Notes under the pieces: model-generated | Database searches by the model: none | The model's input: only the letters and a program-made list of their open reading frames with translations | What the model was told of the DNA's origin: nothing | Source: Fidelibacterota bacterium UBA6817 | GTDB lineage: Bacteria > Fidelibacterota > Fidelibacteria > Fidelibacterales > Fidelibacteraceae | DNA length: 13,985 bases | Reading direction: 5' to 3' | Assembly (NCBI GenBank): GCA_002452555.1 | Contig: DKER01000050.1 | Location: 1 to 13,985, forward strand | Shown here: positions 1 through 7,592 of the stretch, piece after piece | Numbering within the stretch: position 1 is the stretch's first letter | Layout: each line of letters opens with the position of its first letter | Translations under genes and position numbers: made by a program

Positions 1-712
1 ACGCTTCCGATGCCAAAAAGACAACCGCTCCGGCCAGATCTTCCGGATTCCCCCACCTTCCGACCGGAATTCTGTCCCGGATTGCCCGGTTTCGTTCCGT
101 ATCCATTCTTAACGCATACGTGTTGTCAGTAGCGATATAACCCGGAGCAATGGCATTAACCCGAATATTATAAGGTGCCCATTCGTTGGCAAATGCCTTG
201 ACGAGCTGCCCCACGGCTCCTTTGCTGGCAGCATATCCCGGAACCTTTATACCGCCCTGAAAAGTCAGAAGCGACGCTGTAAAAATAATTTTGCCATACT
301 TTTGGCGAATCATTTTTTTTCCGATTTCCCGCGTTAGAATAAAGGATGCGGTTGCATTCACCGACATGACGTAATCCCACTCTTCATCACTGTGCAGTTC
401 TGCTTCCCGCCGGCGGATGGTCCCGGCATTATTCACAAGAATATCAATCACCGGGTGGTTTTTGTTCACTTTATCAAGAAATCCATATACAGAATCTCTG
501 TCACTGAAATCACAGGAATACGAAGCAAAGGTTCGTCCCAGATCACGAACTTCCCTGGCGACCTCCCCTCCATCAGCAGCCAGATTGGCACTAACGCCAA
601 TTATATTGGCGCCGGCCTGGGCAAGAGCAACAGTCATGGCTTTCCCGATTCCCCTGCGGCAACCCGTGACCAGTGCTGTCCGCCCTTCCAGACGAAAATT
701 ATCCAGTATCAT
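1..712 (-). CDS. kduD: 2-dehydro-3-deoxy-D-gluconate 5-dehydrogenase KduD, 3' end cut by window edge
   Basis: Translating the minus strand from ATG 712 gives 237 residues of a classical short-chain dehydrogenase. It would reduce 2,5-diketo-3-deoxygluconate (DKII) to KDG with NAD(P)H in the cytoplasm, the step after KduI. Visible features are the Rossmann glycine motif TGCRRGIG (residues 16-23), NNAG (94-97), and the tetrad N119, S147, Y160 and K164 (YAASK). The stretches SLLTFQGG, ANEWAPYNIRVNAIAPGY and RIPVGRWGNPEDL closely resemble E. coli KduD as I remember it. The family is about 253 residues long, so roughly 15 C-terminal residues lie beyond the left edge. The start has AAGG upstream with an A-rich 8-nt spacer and sits 10 nt after the kduI stop, so the two are co-transcribed. 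A related SDR that reduces alginate-derived DEH is the main alternative; the kduI neighbour favours KduD. Confidence 0.93.
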   Translation of the reverse strand, partial: MILDNFRLEGRTALVTGCRRGIGKAMTVALAQAGANIIGVSANLAADGGEVAREVRDLGRTFASYSCDFSDRDSVYGFLDKVNKNHPVIDILVNNAGTIRRREAELHSDEEWDYVMSVNATASFILTREIGKKMIRQKYGKIIFTASLLTFQGGIKVPGYAASKGAVGQLVKAFANEWAPYNIRVNAIAPGYIATDNTYALRMDTERNRAIRDRIPVGRWGNPEDLAGAVVFLASEA

Positions 713-722
713 TTTTTTTGCC

Positions 723-1553
723 TTACCTTATTTCACGAATATCTATAAAATCCATATCATCAAATTCCTGATTTTCCCCTCCCATACCCCAAACAAAGCT
801 GTATCGGGACGTTCCCACACCTGCATGAATGGACCAGCTGGGGGATAAAACCGCTTCTTTATTTTTTATAACAATATGACGGGTTTCTGACGGTTGTCCC
901 ATAAAATGGAACACGCGGGAATCCTCTTTTACGTCAAAATAGAGATAAATCTCTGTCCTGCGGGCATGTGTATGAGGCGGCATTGTATTCCAGTTACTTC
1001 CTTCAGCCAGTATGGTAATACCCATAACAAGCTGACAGCTTTCACATACACCGGGACGAATATATTGAAAGATGGTCCTTTTGTTGCAGGCCTCATCACT
1101 TCCCAGGTCTATCCGGTTAGCATCGTTCTGCACAATTTTCTTTATTGGATAAACCTTATGCGCCGGGTAACTCAGAATATAGAATTCAGCCGGATTTTCC
1201 GGATTGACACTGGTCATTTGAATTGTTTTAACCCCCCGGCCGATATACAGACATTCCAGATTTTCCATCGTGTATGTCATATCATCAACCAGAATATTTC
1301 CTGTACCGCCCAAATTAAGGATTCCTGTTTCGCGTCTTTCATTAAAAAAACCGGAAGCCAATTCTTTGCTGCCTTCAAGGGCCAGTGTTTCATTTACAGG
1401 TACCGCTCCGCCGACGATAGCCCGTTCCGTATCCAAATACAGCAGGTTCAACTGCTCTTTCTGAAACAGCTTATCCGCAAGAAAAACCTGTCTCAGTTCA
1501 TCTGTATTCATACGTTTGACCCGAACATGATCGGCAAAGATTCGTGTTTCCAT
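723..1553 (-). CDS. kduI: 5-dehydro-4-deoxy-D-glucuronate (DKI) isomerase KduI
   Basis: A 276-residue cytoplasmic cupin-type isomerase (EC 5.3.1.17). It converts 4-deoxy-L-threo-5-hexosulose uronate, the open form of an unsaturated uronate released by lyases and GH88/GH105, into DKII for KduD. The length matches the family (about 278). The zinc site is visible: PHTHARRTEIY supplies H194, H196 and E201, and SIHAG supplies H243. These are offset by two from the E. coli ligands H196, H198, E203 and H245 (recalled). The ATG at 1553 has a strong AGGAAGGGA ribosome site that overlaps the upstream gene's TAG stop (12-nt gap). There is no signal peptide, unlike the four genes upstream, which marks the switch from export to cytoplasmic catabolism within the operon. 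Confidence 0.96.
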   Translation of the reverse strand: METRIFADHVRVKRMNTDELRQVFLADKLFQKEQLNLLYLDTERAIVGGAVPVNETLALEGSKELASGFFNERRETGILNLGGTGNILVDDMTYTMENLECLYIGRGVKTIQMTSVNPENPAEFYILSYPAHKVYPIKKIVQNDANRIDLGSDEACNKRTIFQYIRPGVCESCQLVMGITILAEGSNWNTMPPHTHARRTEIYLYFDVKEDSRVFHFMGQPSETRHIVIKNKEAVLSPSWSIHAGVGTSRYSFVWGMGGENQEFDDMDFIDIREIR

Positions 1554-1565
1554 ACTATTCCCTTC

Positions 1566-4500
1566 CTAAAATTGAATCTTTAAATAATCCCCTTTGAAAT
1601 CCTGGTTACGGGCTTCAATCATGCATGAACCTCCTGGAGCCGGTTTCAACATGACAGACGCCTGTCCATTTGCCATTTCAATTATGGAACTGCCGGTTGG
1701 CGTTCCCCGGTTGACCAGAAGCTTGCCATCTCCCGAATGGTAAAAGTAGACTCTGTCATGATAGTCAAGACACCGTCTACCCAGTTTATCCCGGGCAGTA
1801 GCCGTCACCAGCAGATTTCCGTCTGATTGTTCAGCAACGGTTAGTTCAAACTGTTCAGGTTTGCCGTTTTTTTCATAGCGGTACGTAACAGTCAGTGTAT
1901 CTGCAGAAACGGCCTGACCATCTCTGAAACCGGTAGCAATCAGTCTGTTTTTCCCTTCAACGAACATAAGATCCCAATTCAAACCGGATGCAGGAAATTG
2001 GGCAATATCCCAGTTTTTCTTCCCCTGAGATACACCATTTAAAAGAAGTTCAACGGCATCACAATTGGAAAAAATACTTACATTCCTGCTCTGGTTAACA
2101 GGTCCCTGACGCTCAGTCCAGGTATGAGATTCAATATAAACAAACGCTTCATAGTTGTCATCGCGGGTCCAGTAACTCTTAAAGACATAATACGCATCCT
2201 TTGGATTTCCGGCTCGATCATAGAGTCCTTTCTGGTTCATATAGGGAATGGGGTTTTCAGGCCGCAAAGGTGTTCCAAAATCCTTAACAGCCCACTGGGC
2301 ATTACCGGTAAACCATTCCAATTGTTCTGAAACACGCAGATGCCAGTCAAACAGATCTACGATATAACTTTCGCTCCAGTCACCGCTTTGTGCAATATTT
2401 TTAATTCGGACCTGGTTCACGGATTCTTCCCAACCGCCTTCCAGCAGCATCCCTTTTCCGTCTACAGGATTTTCGTCATGACGTCCCACATGACTTGAAC
2501 CGCCGTATTCCATGTGGAGAAACCGGGGATATTTCCATCGGGATTCTTCAAGTGCTTTTTCAAAATTTGTATAGACACCGCTGTACCATCCGGCCCAGAT
2601 TGAGGGTGAAAAGACATCTACAACATCCGCATCGTCATAATATTTCCGCATAGCTGTAACGCGCGTCGGGTCCATTTTTTTAGCTTTCTCATTCAGCGTG
2701 AGTAAAAAGTCCCGGAGCCGGACACTGTTATCGCCATCGGGAAAATCGGGAAGCCAGTAGAGTTCGTTTCCCAGAGACCAGATTATTATGGATGGATGAT
2801 TCATATTTTGAGTGATCATCGTTTCCAGCATAGCCATTGTATTTTGTTGCCAGGTTTCTTCACCCATACCGCCCCGGCACCACGGAAGTTCATCCCAAAC
2901 AAGGAGTCCCAGTTCATCGCAGGCTTTATAAACTTCAGGATCCTGGGGATAGTGGGCCAGGCGCACAAAGTTCGCTCCCAGTTCCCGAATCATTTCCATA
3001 TCCCGGCGGTGCATAGCATTACTCATGGCGGCACCGGTTCCTGCGTGTTCTTCATGCCGGTGCGTTCCCCGCAGCAACAGTCGTTTTCCATTCAAATAAA
3101 AGGGGCCGTTTTCTTCAAAATGAAACCACCGGTATCCTATTCGGTCCGTGAGTCTGTCTTCCCGTTCCTTTCCGGCATTAATTAAAACAGACACCGTATA
3201 AAGAACCGGTGTATCCGGAGACCAGAGGTCGGGGTTTTGTACAGAAGGAAAATCAAATGAATACATGGATTCACCCGGATCTGCCCGGAATTTTTCCTCC
3301 GTATCAACAATGATATCACCGAAGGCATTTCGAATTTCGGCATGGAGGGTTACTCTCTGCCGTTTACCGCTGTCATTCTGAACACGAACCCTGGCTTTTG
3401 TCGAAGCAAAATCATGTGAAACATCCGGTGTGAGAATATTCAGCTGTTTTAAATACACATTCGGAACAACTTTCAGATACACATCCCGTGTTATACCGCC
3501 ATAAATAAAAAAATCAGATTTCTGTGAGGGGACTATATCCCTGTTAATGGCATTGGATGCATACACCAGAAGCGTATTCTCATCATTTTTAAAAAGATAG
3601 GGTGTAATATCCACATCAAAACCCAGATAACCGCCGGTATGCTCTCCTGCTTTCTTTCCGTTAACCCATACTTCCGCGTACGTGTTAACGCCTTCAAATG
3701 AAAGAAGGATACGGGAATCATGGGATAATTCGGGGATATAGACAGTTTTTTCATACCAGTTTCCGTCCCTTCTGTAACCCGGAACGGGATCCATCACATC
3801 CTCGTTATTCCACGTATGGGGAATATTTACCATTTTCCAGATTTTTGTCGCAGAGAAAAACCGTTCAGGGCTTGTGATATTTTCTTCCAGAAAAGCCCAT
3901 TTATCATTGAGTGGATAAATTCTTCGTTCCGGAGAATCTTCAATAACAAAGACCGTTTTTTCATAATCGTGCAATCTTTTCAGCGCCTGAATCAGATAGT
4001 AATCTCCGGCAGGAAAGGATTCATCCACACCCCATTTTTTATGATAGTGATAGATCGTATGAAGCAAAAGACCTTCCTCTCGTTCACGTGCACTTTCGGT
4101 AAAAAGGTAATTTTTCAGCAATGAACGTGTTATCCTGATCGCCTGACCAAGGAAAAATTCATAATCTTCTTTGGATTCTGCCAGATCTGCCAGATCAAAA
4201 AAACCGACAGCAGCAATGGCGGCAGCAGAGGCATCTTTTAATTCTGTTTTACCGGCCAGATCAAGATCCCAAACAGGCACGCCGTCTTCGGGAAGTCGTT
4301 CTGTGAAATACTTTGCCATCTGTTTCGCCACGGCATAGAATCGGGGATCATGTGTATACCGGTATGATATTGCAAAACCGGCAATTCCCCATGCCTGTCC
4401 CCGTGACCAGGTGCTTTCATCACTGAAGCCCTGATGGGTCCGGCGATTTTCCAATGCTCCCGTTACCGGATCAAATTCCGCCACATGCCAACTCCCGCCA

Positions 4501-5126
4501 TCAGGTCTGACCATCATATTCATAGCCGTTACAGCATGATTGTATGCCGTTTCGTAAAAGGCATTGGTTCCTGTTTCCTTACCGGCCCAAAAGAGTAGCT
4601 CCAGATTCATCATCGTATCAATAATCATCCAGCCAGAACGGGATTTTGTCCCCAGAGCTCCCCAGGCCCGGATAAACCGTCCATTTTCGTTATAACGCTT
4701 TACCAGCATTTCCGCAGCTTTTATCCCGGCCAAACGGAATTTATTGTCGCCGGTCAGCTCGTATGCCTTCACAACAGACGGCAGGAAGATAAAGCCCATA
4801 TCATGGGTATAGTCAATCCCGGCATGGGGTATTAAAGCTTCTGCATATTTTATGCCGGTATTTTTCAAATTTCTTTCGCCGGTCATTTCATAAAATGTCA
4901 AAAGCTCTCCTGCTGTCATTCCGCTGAACCAGTTCACCTGATCCCTGAAAATCCACCGGCCATTCTCCGTATATTCAGGCAACTTTCCATCAATAACACG
5001 TTCTTTCAGGAGGAGTTGAGTTTCTATTGTTTGCAGCAAATCCGGTGTAACAATCGGTTGTCGATCGGCAAAAACCAGACCTGATACAAAAACCATGATT
5101 CCCAAAACTTTTAATCCAACTTTCAT
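1566..5126 (-). CDS. Secreted GH88-GH2 fusion: unsaturated uronyl hydrolase plus beta-glycosidase
   Basis: Numbering is from ATG 5126 (1186 aa); the in-frame TTG at 5129 is less likely, since AAGGG sits properly before the ATG. A Sec signal (KVGLKVLGIMVFVSGLVFA) gives a periplasmic or exported protein with no lipobox and no T9SS tail. Residues 25-390 form a GH88 (alpha/alpha)6 barrel. D109 (YTHDMGF) and D170 (IDTMMN) are 61 apart, the same as D88/D149 of Bacillus GL1 unsaturated glucuronyl hydrolase (recalled), and THQGFSDESTWSRGQAW (230-246) is typical. Residues 400-1186 form a whole GH2: sugar-binding and Ig-like domains (400-665), a TIM barrel with acid/base E788 (WSLGNE) and nucleophile E873 (HMEYGG), then two C-terminal beta domains (DUF4982-like, about 990-1085, and 1090-1186). 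N964-x-K966-G resembles the beta-glucuronidase NxKG motif, though other GH2 members share it. The likely job is stepwise removal of an unsaturated uronate and then the next beta-linked sugar. GH2 specificity is unproven. Confidence 0.93.
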   Translation of the reverse strand: MKVGLKVLGIMVFVSGLVFADRQPIVTPDLLQTIETQLLLKERVIDGKLPEYTENGRWIFRDQVNWFSGMTAGELLTFYEMTGERNLKNTGIKYAEALIPHAGIDYTHDMGFIFLPSVVKAYELTGDNKFRLAGIKAAEMLVKRYNENGRFIRAWGALGTKSRSGWMIIDTMMNLELLFWAGKETGTNAFYETAYNHAVTAMNMMVRPDGGSWHVAEFDPVTGALENRRTHQGFSDESTWSRGQAWGIAGFAISYRYTHDPRFYAVAKQMAKYFTERLPEDGVPVWDLDLAGKTELKDASAAAIAAVGFFDLADLAESKEDYEFFLGQAIRITRSLLKNYLFTESAREREEGLLLHTIYHYHKKWGVDESFPAGDYYLIQALKRLHDYEKTVFVIEDSPERRIYPLNDKWAFLEENITSPERFFSATKIWKMVNIPHTWNNEDVMDPVPGYRRDGNWYEKTVYIPELSHDSRILLSFEGVNTYAEVWVNGKKAGEHTGGYLGFDVDITPYLFKNDENTLLVYASNAINRDIVPSQKSDFFIYGGITRDVYLKVVPNVYLKQLNILTPDVSHDFASTKARVRVQNDSGKRQRVTLHAEIRNAFGDIIVDTEEKFRADPGESMYSFDFPSVQNPDLWSPDTPVLYTVSVLINAGKEREDRLTDRIGYRWFHFEENGPFYLNGKRLLLRGTHRHEEHAGTGAAMSNAMHRRDMEMIRELGANFVRLAHYPQDPEVYKACDELGLLVWDELPWCRGGMGEETWQQNTMAMLETMITQNMNHPSIIIWSLGNELYWLPDFPDGDNSVRLRDFLLTLNEKAKKMDPTRVTAMRKYYDDADVVDVFSPSIWAGWYSGVYTNFEKALEESRWKYPRFLHMEYGGSSHVGRHDENPVDGKGMLLEGGWEESVNQVRIKNIAQSGDWSESYIVDLFDWHLRVSEQLEWFTGNAQWAVKDFGTPLRPENPIPYMNQKGLYDRAGNPKDAYYVFKSYWTRDDNYEAFVYIESHTWTERQGPVNQSRNVSIFSNCDAVELLLNGVSQGKKNWDIAQFPASGLNWDLMFVEGKNRLIATGFRDGQAVSADTLTVTYRYEKNGKPEQFELTVAEQSDGNLLVTATARDKLGRRCLDYHDRVYFYHSGDGKLLVNRGTPTGSSIIEMANGQASVMLKPAPGGSCMIEARNQDFKGDYLKIQF

Positions 5127-5145
5127 CAAAAGCCCTTTTTATCCC

Positions 5146-5182
5146 TTTATTTATAATACATCATACTAATTTACTTAATCAA
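5146..5182 (-). promoter_or_regulatory. Candidate internal sigma70-type promoter before the GH88-GH2 gene
   Basis: The 48-nt gap between the lipoprotein lyase and the GH88-GH2 gene is the only sizeable spacer inside the operon. On the minus strand it reads TTGATT (5182-5177), 18 nt, then TATTAT (5158-5153), which match the -35 and -10 consensus at 4/6 and 5/6. The transcript would start near 5146, leaving a leader of about 20 nt with the AAGGG ribosome site. The region is AT-rich, so chance matches are likely; treat this as a candidate only. Confidence 0.3.
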
Positions 5183-6368
5183 AATTCATCTGTGCACAGT
5201 TCATCCATAAGAGGGGTTGCCTGAGCGGCATGTTTCGCACCATCTCCCGGTTCGTTGGGTCTGGATTGAGTTTATCCCAGATTCTCAGTGTTTTTTTCTG
5301 ATCCAGCCCAATCGCAGCAAAAAGCAGGAACTGATACCGAACCGGCAGCAAATCAAAATACATTATATCCGGTTCATAGGGCCATTCCGTTTTATTTTTC
5401 ACATAGGGATAAAGAAAATTGACCGCGGTTTTCAGACTAGCGCCATTCTCAACAGAATATTCCCATAAGTTTTCATCCGGAGTGGAAAGTATGTGGGCTA
5501 TAGTCCCGAGAATTTCCATGTTAAAAAGAGAATAACTGTATGGTTTAGTCCGGGCCAGCTCTAAGGGAAAGGAGCCGTCTGCTGCCAGTTGATTGGGAAG
5601 AAGAATTGTTTTAAATCGTTCCCTTGCATCATTGATCAGGGAGTCATTTTCAGTCAGCCCTGCAAAAACTGCCACCTGCAGGACCCAGCATGAACCGTGA
5701 TTATTGGTCCGTTCCCGTTCATCTATACCGTATTCATGGGTCGTCATCCATTCAAGATAATCGGCAAACCATTGTTGAACTGCTTCATAATCTTCAGCGG
5801 GGATTGCCTTTTTCTCATGAAGAATTGACACAGAGCGGGCAACTTCGATAAGGTGGATGGTATCAATAATCCCGGCACCGCGGCCTGTTACCCTACCGTG
5901 AATCGCCTGGGCATATTTCAGGTGAGGATTCATGCGTGTGGATTCGTTTATAAACCATGCACGGATGTGTTCGAGAACTTTATCAGCATAGTTTTTATCT
6001 CCCGTTAAAATAAAAGCAGATGTAAGCGCCGGGACGTGCAGACTCAGCCGTACAAGGGCTTTTCTGTGCCAGTCGAAGTTATCAGGATTGCTTTGACCGT
6101 CTTTCCGGATATAGGGTCCTTCCGGATTGTCAGAATCCGGCCACCAATAATCACCTTCAGAAAAGAAATCGTGCATGCCGCCGGCAGATCGGGGACTGTT
6201 AAATGCTGTAATGGTTACAGGAAATTCTTTCATGTAGCTTAATGATGCGTTCATTACCCGGTTTTTTTCTTTTAGTCTAATATAATCTTCCGTGTTGCGT
6301 GCTGAACATCCTTTCAGCATAAAAACGATGATGATCAGGATGCATAATCTGTAATAAACCGGACGCAT
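5175..6368 (-). CDS. PF05426/PL38-like polysaccharide lyase, lipoprotein
   Basis: 397 residues. The N-terminal hydrophobic segment (8-18) ends in the lipobox LKGC with C21; Lys at -2 is atypical but the pattern holds, so the protein is probably membrane-anchored, facing the periplasm or outside. The body is an all-helical alginate-lyase-superfamily domain (PF05426). Signature motifs are DYWWPDSDNPEGPYIRKDG (73-91), ESTRMNPHLKYAQ (142-154) and NNHGS (222-226). Candidate catalytic residues are H224, R273 and Y279; H-to-Y is 55 and R-to-Y is 6, the same as in the neighbouring paralogue. The family cleaves uronic-acid polymers by beta-elimination; PL38 includes alginate and glucuronan lyases. The start has a perfect AAGGAG, 5 nt before the ATG, overlapping the preceding TAA stop (9-nt gap). 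The substrate could be polymannuronate, glucuronan or another beta-uronan. Confidence 0.87.
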   Translation of the reverse strand: MRPVYYRLCILIIIVFMLKGCSARNTEDYIRLKEKNRVMNASLSYMKEFPVTITAFNSPRSAGGMHDFFSEGDYWWPDSDNPEGPYIRKDGQSNPDNFDWHRKALVRLSLHVPALTSAFILTGDKNYADKVLEHIRAWFINESTRMNPHLKYAQAIHGRVTGRGAGIIDTIHLIEVARSVSILHEKKAIPAEDYEAVQQWFADYLEWMTTHEYGIDERERTNNHGSCWVLQVAVFAGLTENDSLINDARERFKTILLPNQLAADGSFPLELARTKPYSYSLFNMEILGTIAHILSTPDENLWEYSVENGASLKTAVNFLYPYVKNKTEWPYEPDIMYFDLLPVRYQFLLFAAIGLDQKKTLRIWDKLNPDPTNREMVRNMPLRQPLLWMNCAQMNFD

Positions 6369-6377
6369 GGTAACTCC

Positions 6378-7592
6378 TTAAAAAAATCCGTAACGAAGGA
6401 TTAAAATCTGTCTGTCTGCATCAGCCAGGGGAATCCGGGCTGCCTTTTCAGCGTAAGCGGAATCAGGGAAAGAGCTGTTCAGCATCAGCAGAACGTCAGC
6501 AAGCATAAACCGTCCGTTGTCAAATGATCGTATCTGGTCATAAGGCCATGACTCGGGAGCGATTGCGTAGGGATACAAATAATTCAGAGCACGTTGAATT
6601 CCGGCAAAAATCTTGTCACTCTCCGAAACAGAAAGGGCTTGATTGCTCATGGCCATACAATAAATTCGTGTAATCGCATTTAAATTAAATCCTGAATAAA
6701 AGAATGCCCGGGTACGCTGTAGCTCTTCCGGTTGACGACCATCGGGCAGAATATGTTTTTTAATTCTTGATCTGTACAAGGTTTTGGCTACATCGTTGAT
6801 GATGTCATTTTGTTGAGTCAGCATTGCAAATCCCATCGCCTGCACATCAAACCAGGAACCGTGATTATTGACAGCCTTCCGTTCTTTTTTACCATGATCG
6901 CTGGTCATCAGCCAGTGTAAAAAGTCTGCTGTCCATACCATGAGTTCTTCATAAACCTCAGAAGACAGTTCATTTTTCACGGATAATACCTGTGCACAAT
7001 TCAGGACGGTTAGAAAAACACGGCTTTCGATAATCCCATAACTTCTTCCTTCATGTCTGCCCGGAACGAATTGTGCATAATTCATATTGGGATTCATTCG
7101 TGTAGAATCATCCAGAAACCATATACGAATTAAATCAGCGGCACGCTGCGCATAACGTGAGTCTCCGGTGTAAACATAAGCAAGGGTCAGAGTTTCAACA
7201 GCGTCCTGCAAATCGGCAGATTGTGTTTTGTCGTATTCCAATCGTTCAGGATTAATCAGGCCATCCTTGCGAATATAGGGCAATCCGTCCGGTTTATCCG
7301 GATCAGGCCACCAATACGGACTCATGCTGCAATAATCGTGAGGATCCCCGCCGGCAGGATTGGTTTTTCCATATATCACGGAAAAGGGACCGGCAGTCAT
7401 TTTATCATTTGCCTGTCTTATTAAATTATCGATGGCTTCTTTTATTTCCGCATTTCCTTTTTCAGCATATCGTTTGTTTGACAAAATAACTGATTCATCC
7501 GGAAAAAATCCTGCTGACAAGGCTGAATAAAAAATAAAACAGAGAAAAAATAAAGAAAGAATAAAGCCGAACCTGTCAAACCGATATCTCAT
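6378..7592 (-). CDS. PF05426/PL38-like polysaccharide lyase, Sec-exported
   Basis: 404 residues from ATG 7592, which overlaps the PL6 stop as ATGA (4-nt overlap, translational coupling, no clear ribosome site of its own). This start puts the signal peptide (RYRFDRF then a long hydrophobic run, cleavage near SALSA at 23-27) at the N terminus; a start at 7652 would bury it behind 20 residues inside the PL6 gene. Domain PF05426 spans about 45-395, with SPYWWPDPDKPDGLPYIRKDG (91-111), DSTRMNPNMNYAQ (162-174) and NNHGSW (242-247). H244, R293 and Y299 match, with offset +1, the residues H243, R292 and Y298 I recall as catalytic in Bacteroides ovatus PL38. It would depolymerise a uronan by beta-elimination, yielding unsaturated ends for GH88. 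With no lipobox or T9SS tail, it is most likely periplasmic. It is paralogous to the next gene but too divergent to be a recent duplicate. Confidence 0.9.
   Translation of the reverse strand: MRYRFDRFGFILSLFFLCFIFYSALSAGFFPDESVILSNKRYAEKGNAEIKEAIDNLIRQANDKMTAGPFSVIYGKTNPAGGDPHDYCSMSPYWWPDPDKPDGLPYIRKDGLINPERLEYDKTQSADLQDAVETLTLAYVYTGDSRYAQRAADLIRIWFLDDSTRMNPNMNYAQFVPGRHEGRSYGIIESRVFLTVLNCAQVLSVKNELSSEVYEELMVWTADFLHWLMTSDHGKKERKAVNNHGSWFDVQAMGFAMLTQQNDIINDVAKTLYRSRIKKHILPDGRQPEELQRTRAFFYSGFNLNAITRIYCMAMSNQALSVSESDKIFAGIQRALNYLYPYAIAPESWPYDQIRSFDNGRFMLADVLLMLNSSFPDSAYAEKAARIPLADADRQILILRYGFF

Noticed and set aside
417..848. 143-residue and overlapping 118-residue plus-strand frames
   Set aside because: Both lie antisense to the kduD/kduI junction. 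The minus strand codes for well-conserved KduD and KduI here.
894..1583. 229-residue open frame on the plus strand
   Set aside because: It lies antisense to kduI, whose protein is clearly conserved with all zinc ligands; the plus-strand product has no recognisable motif.
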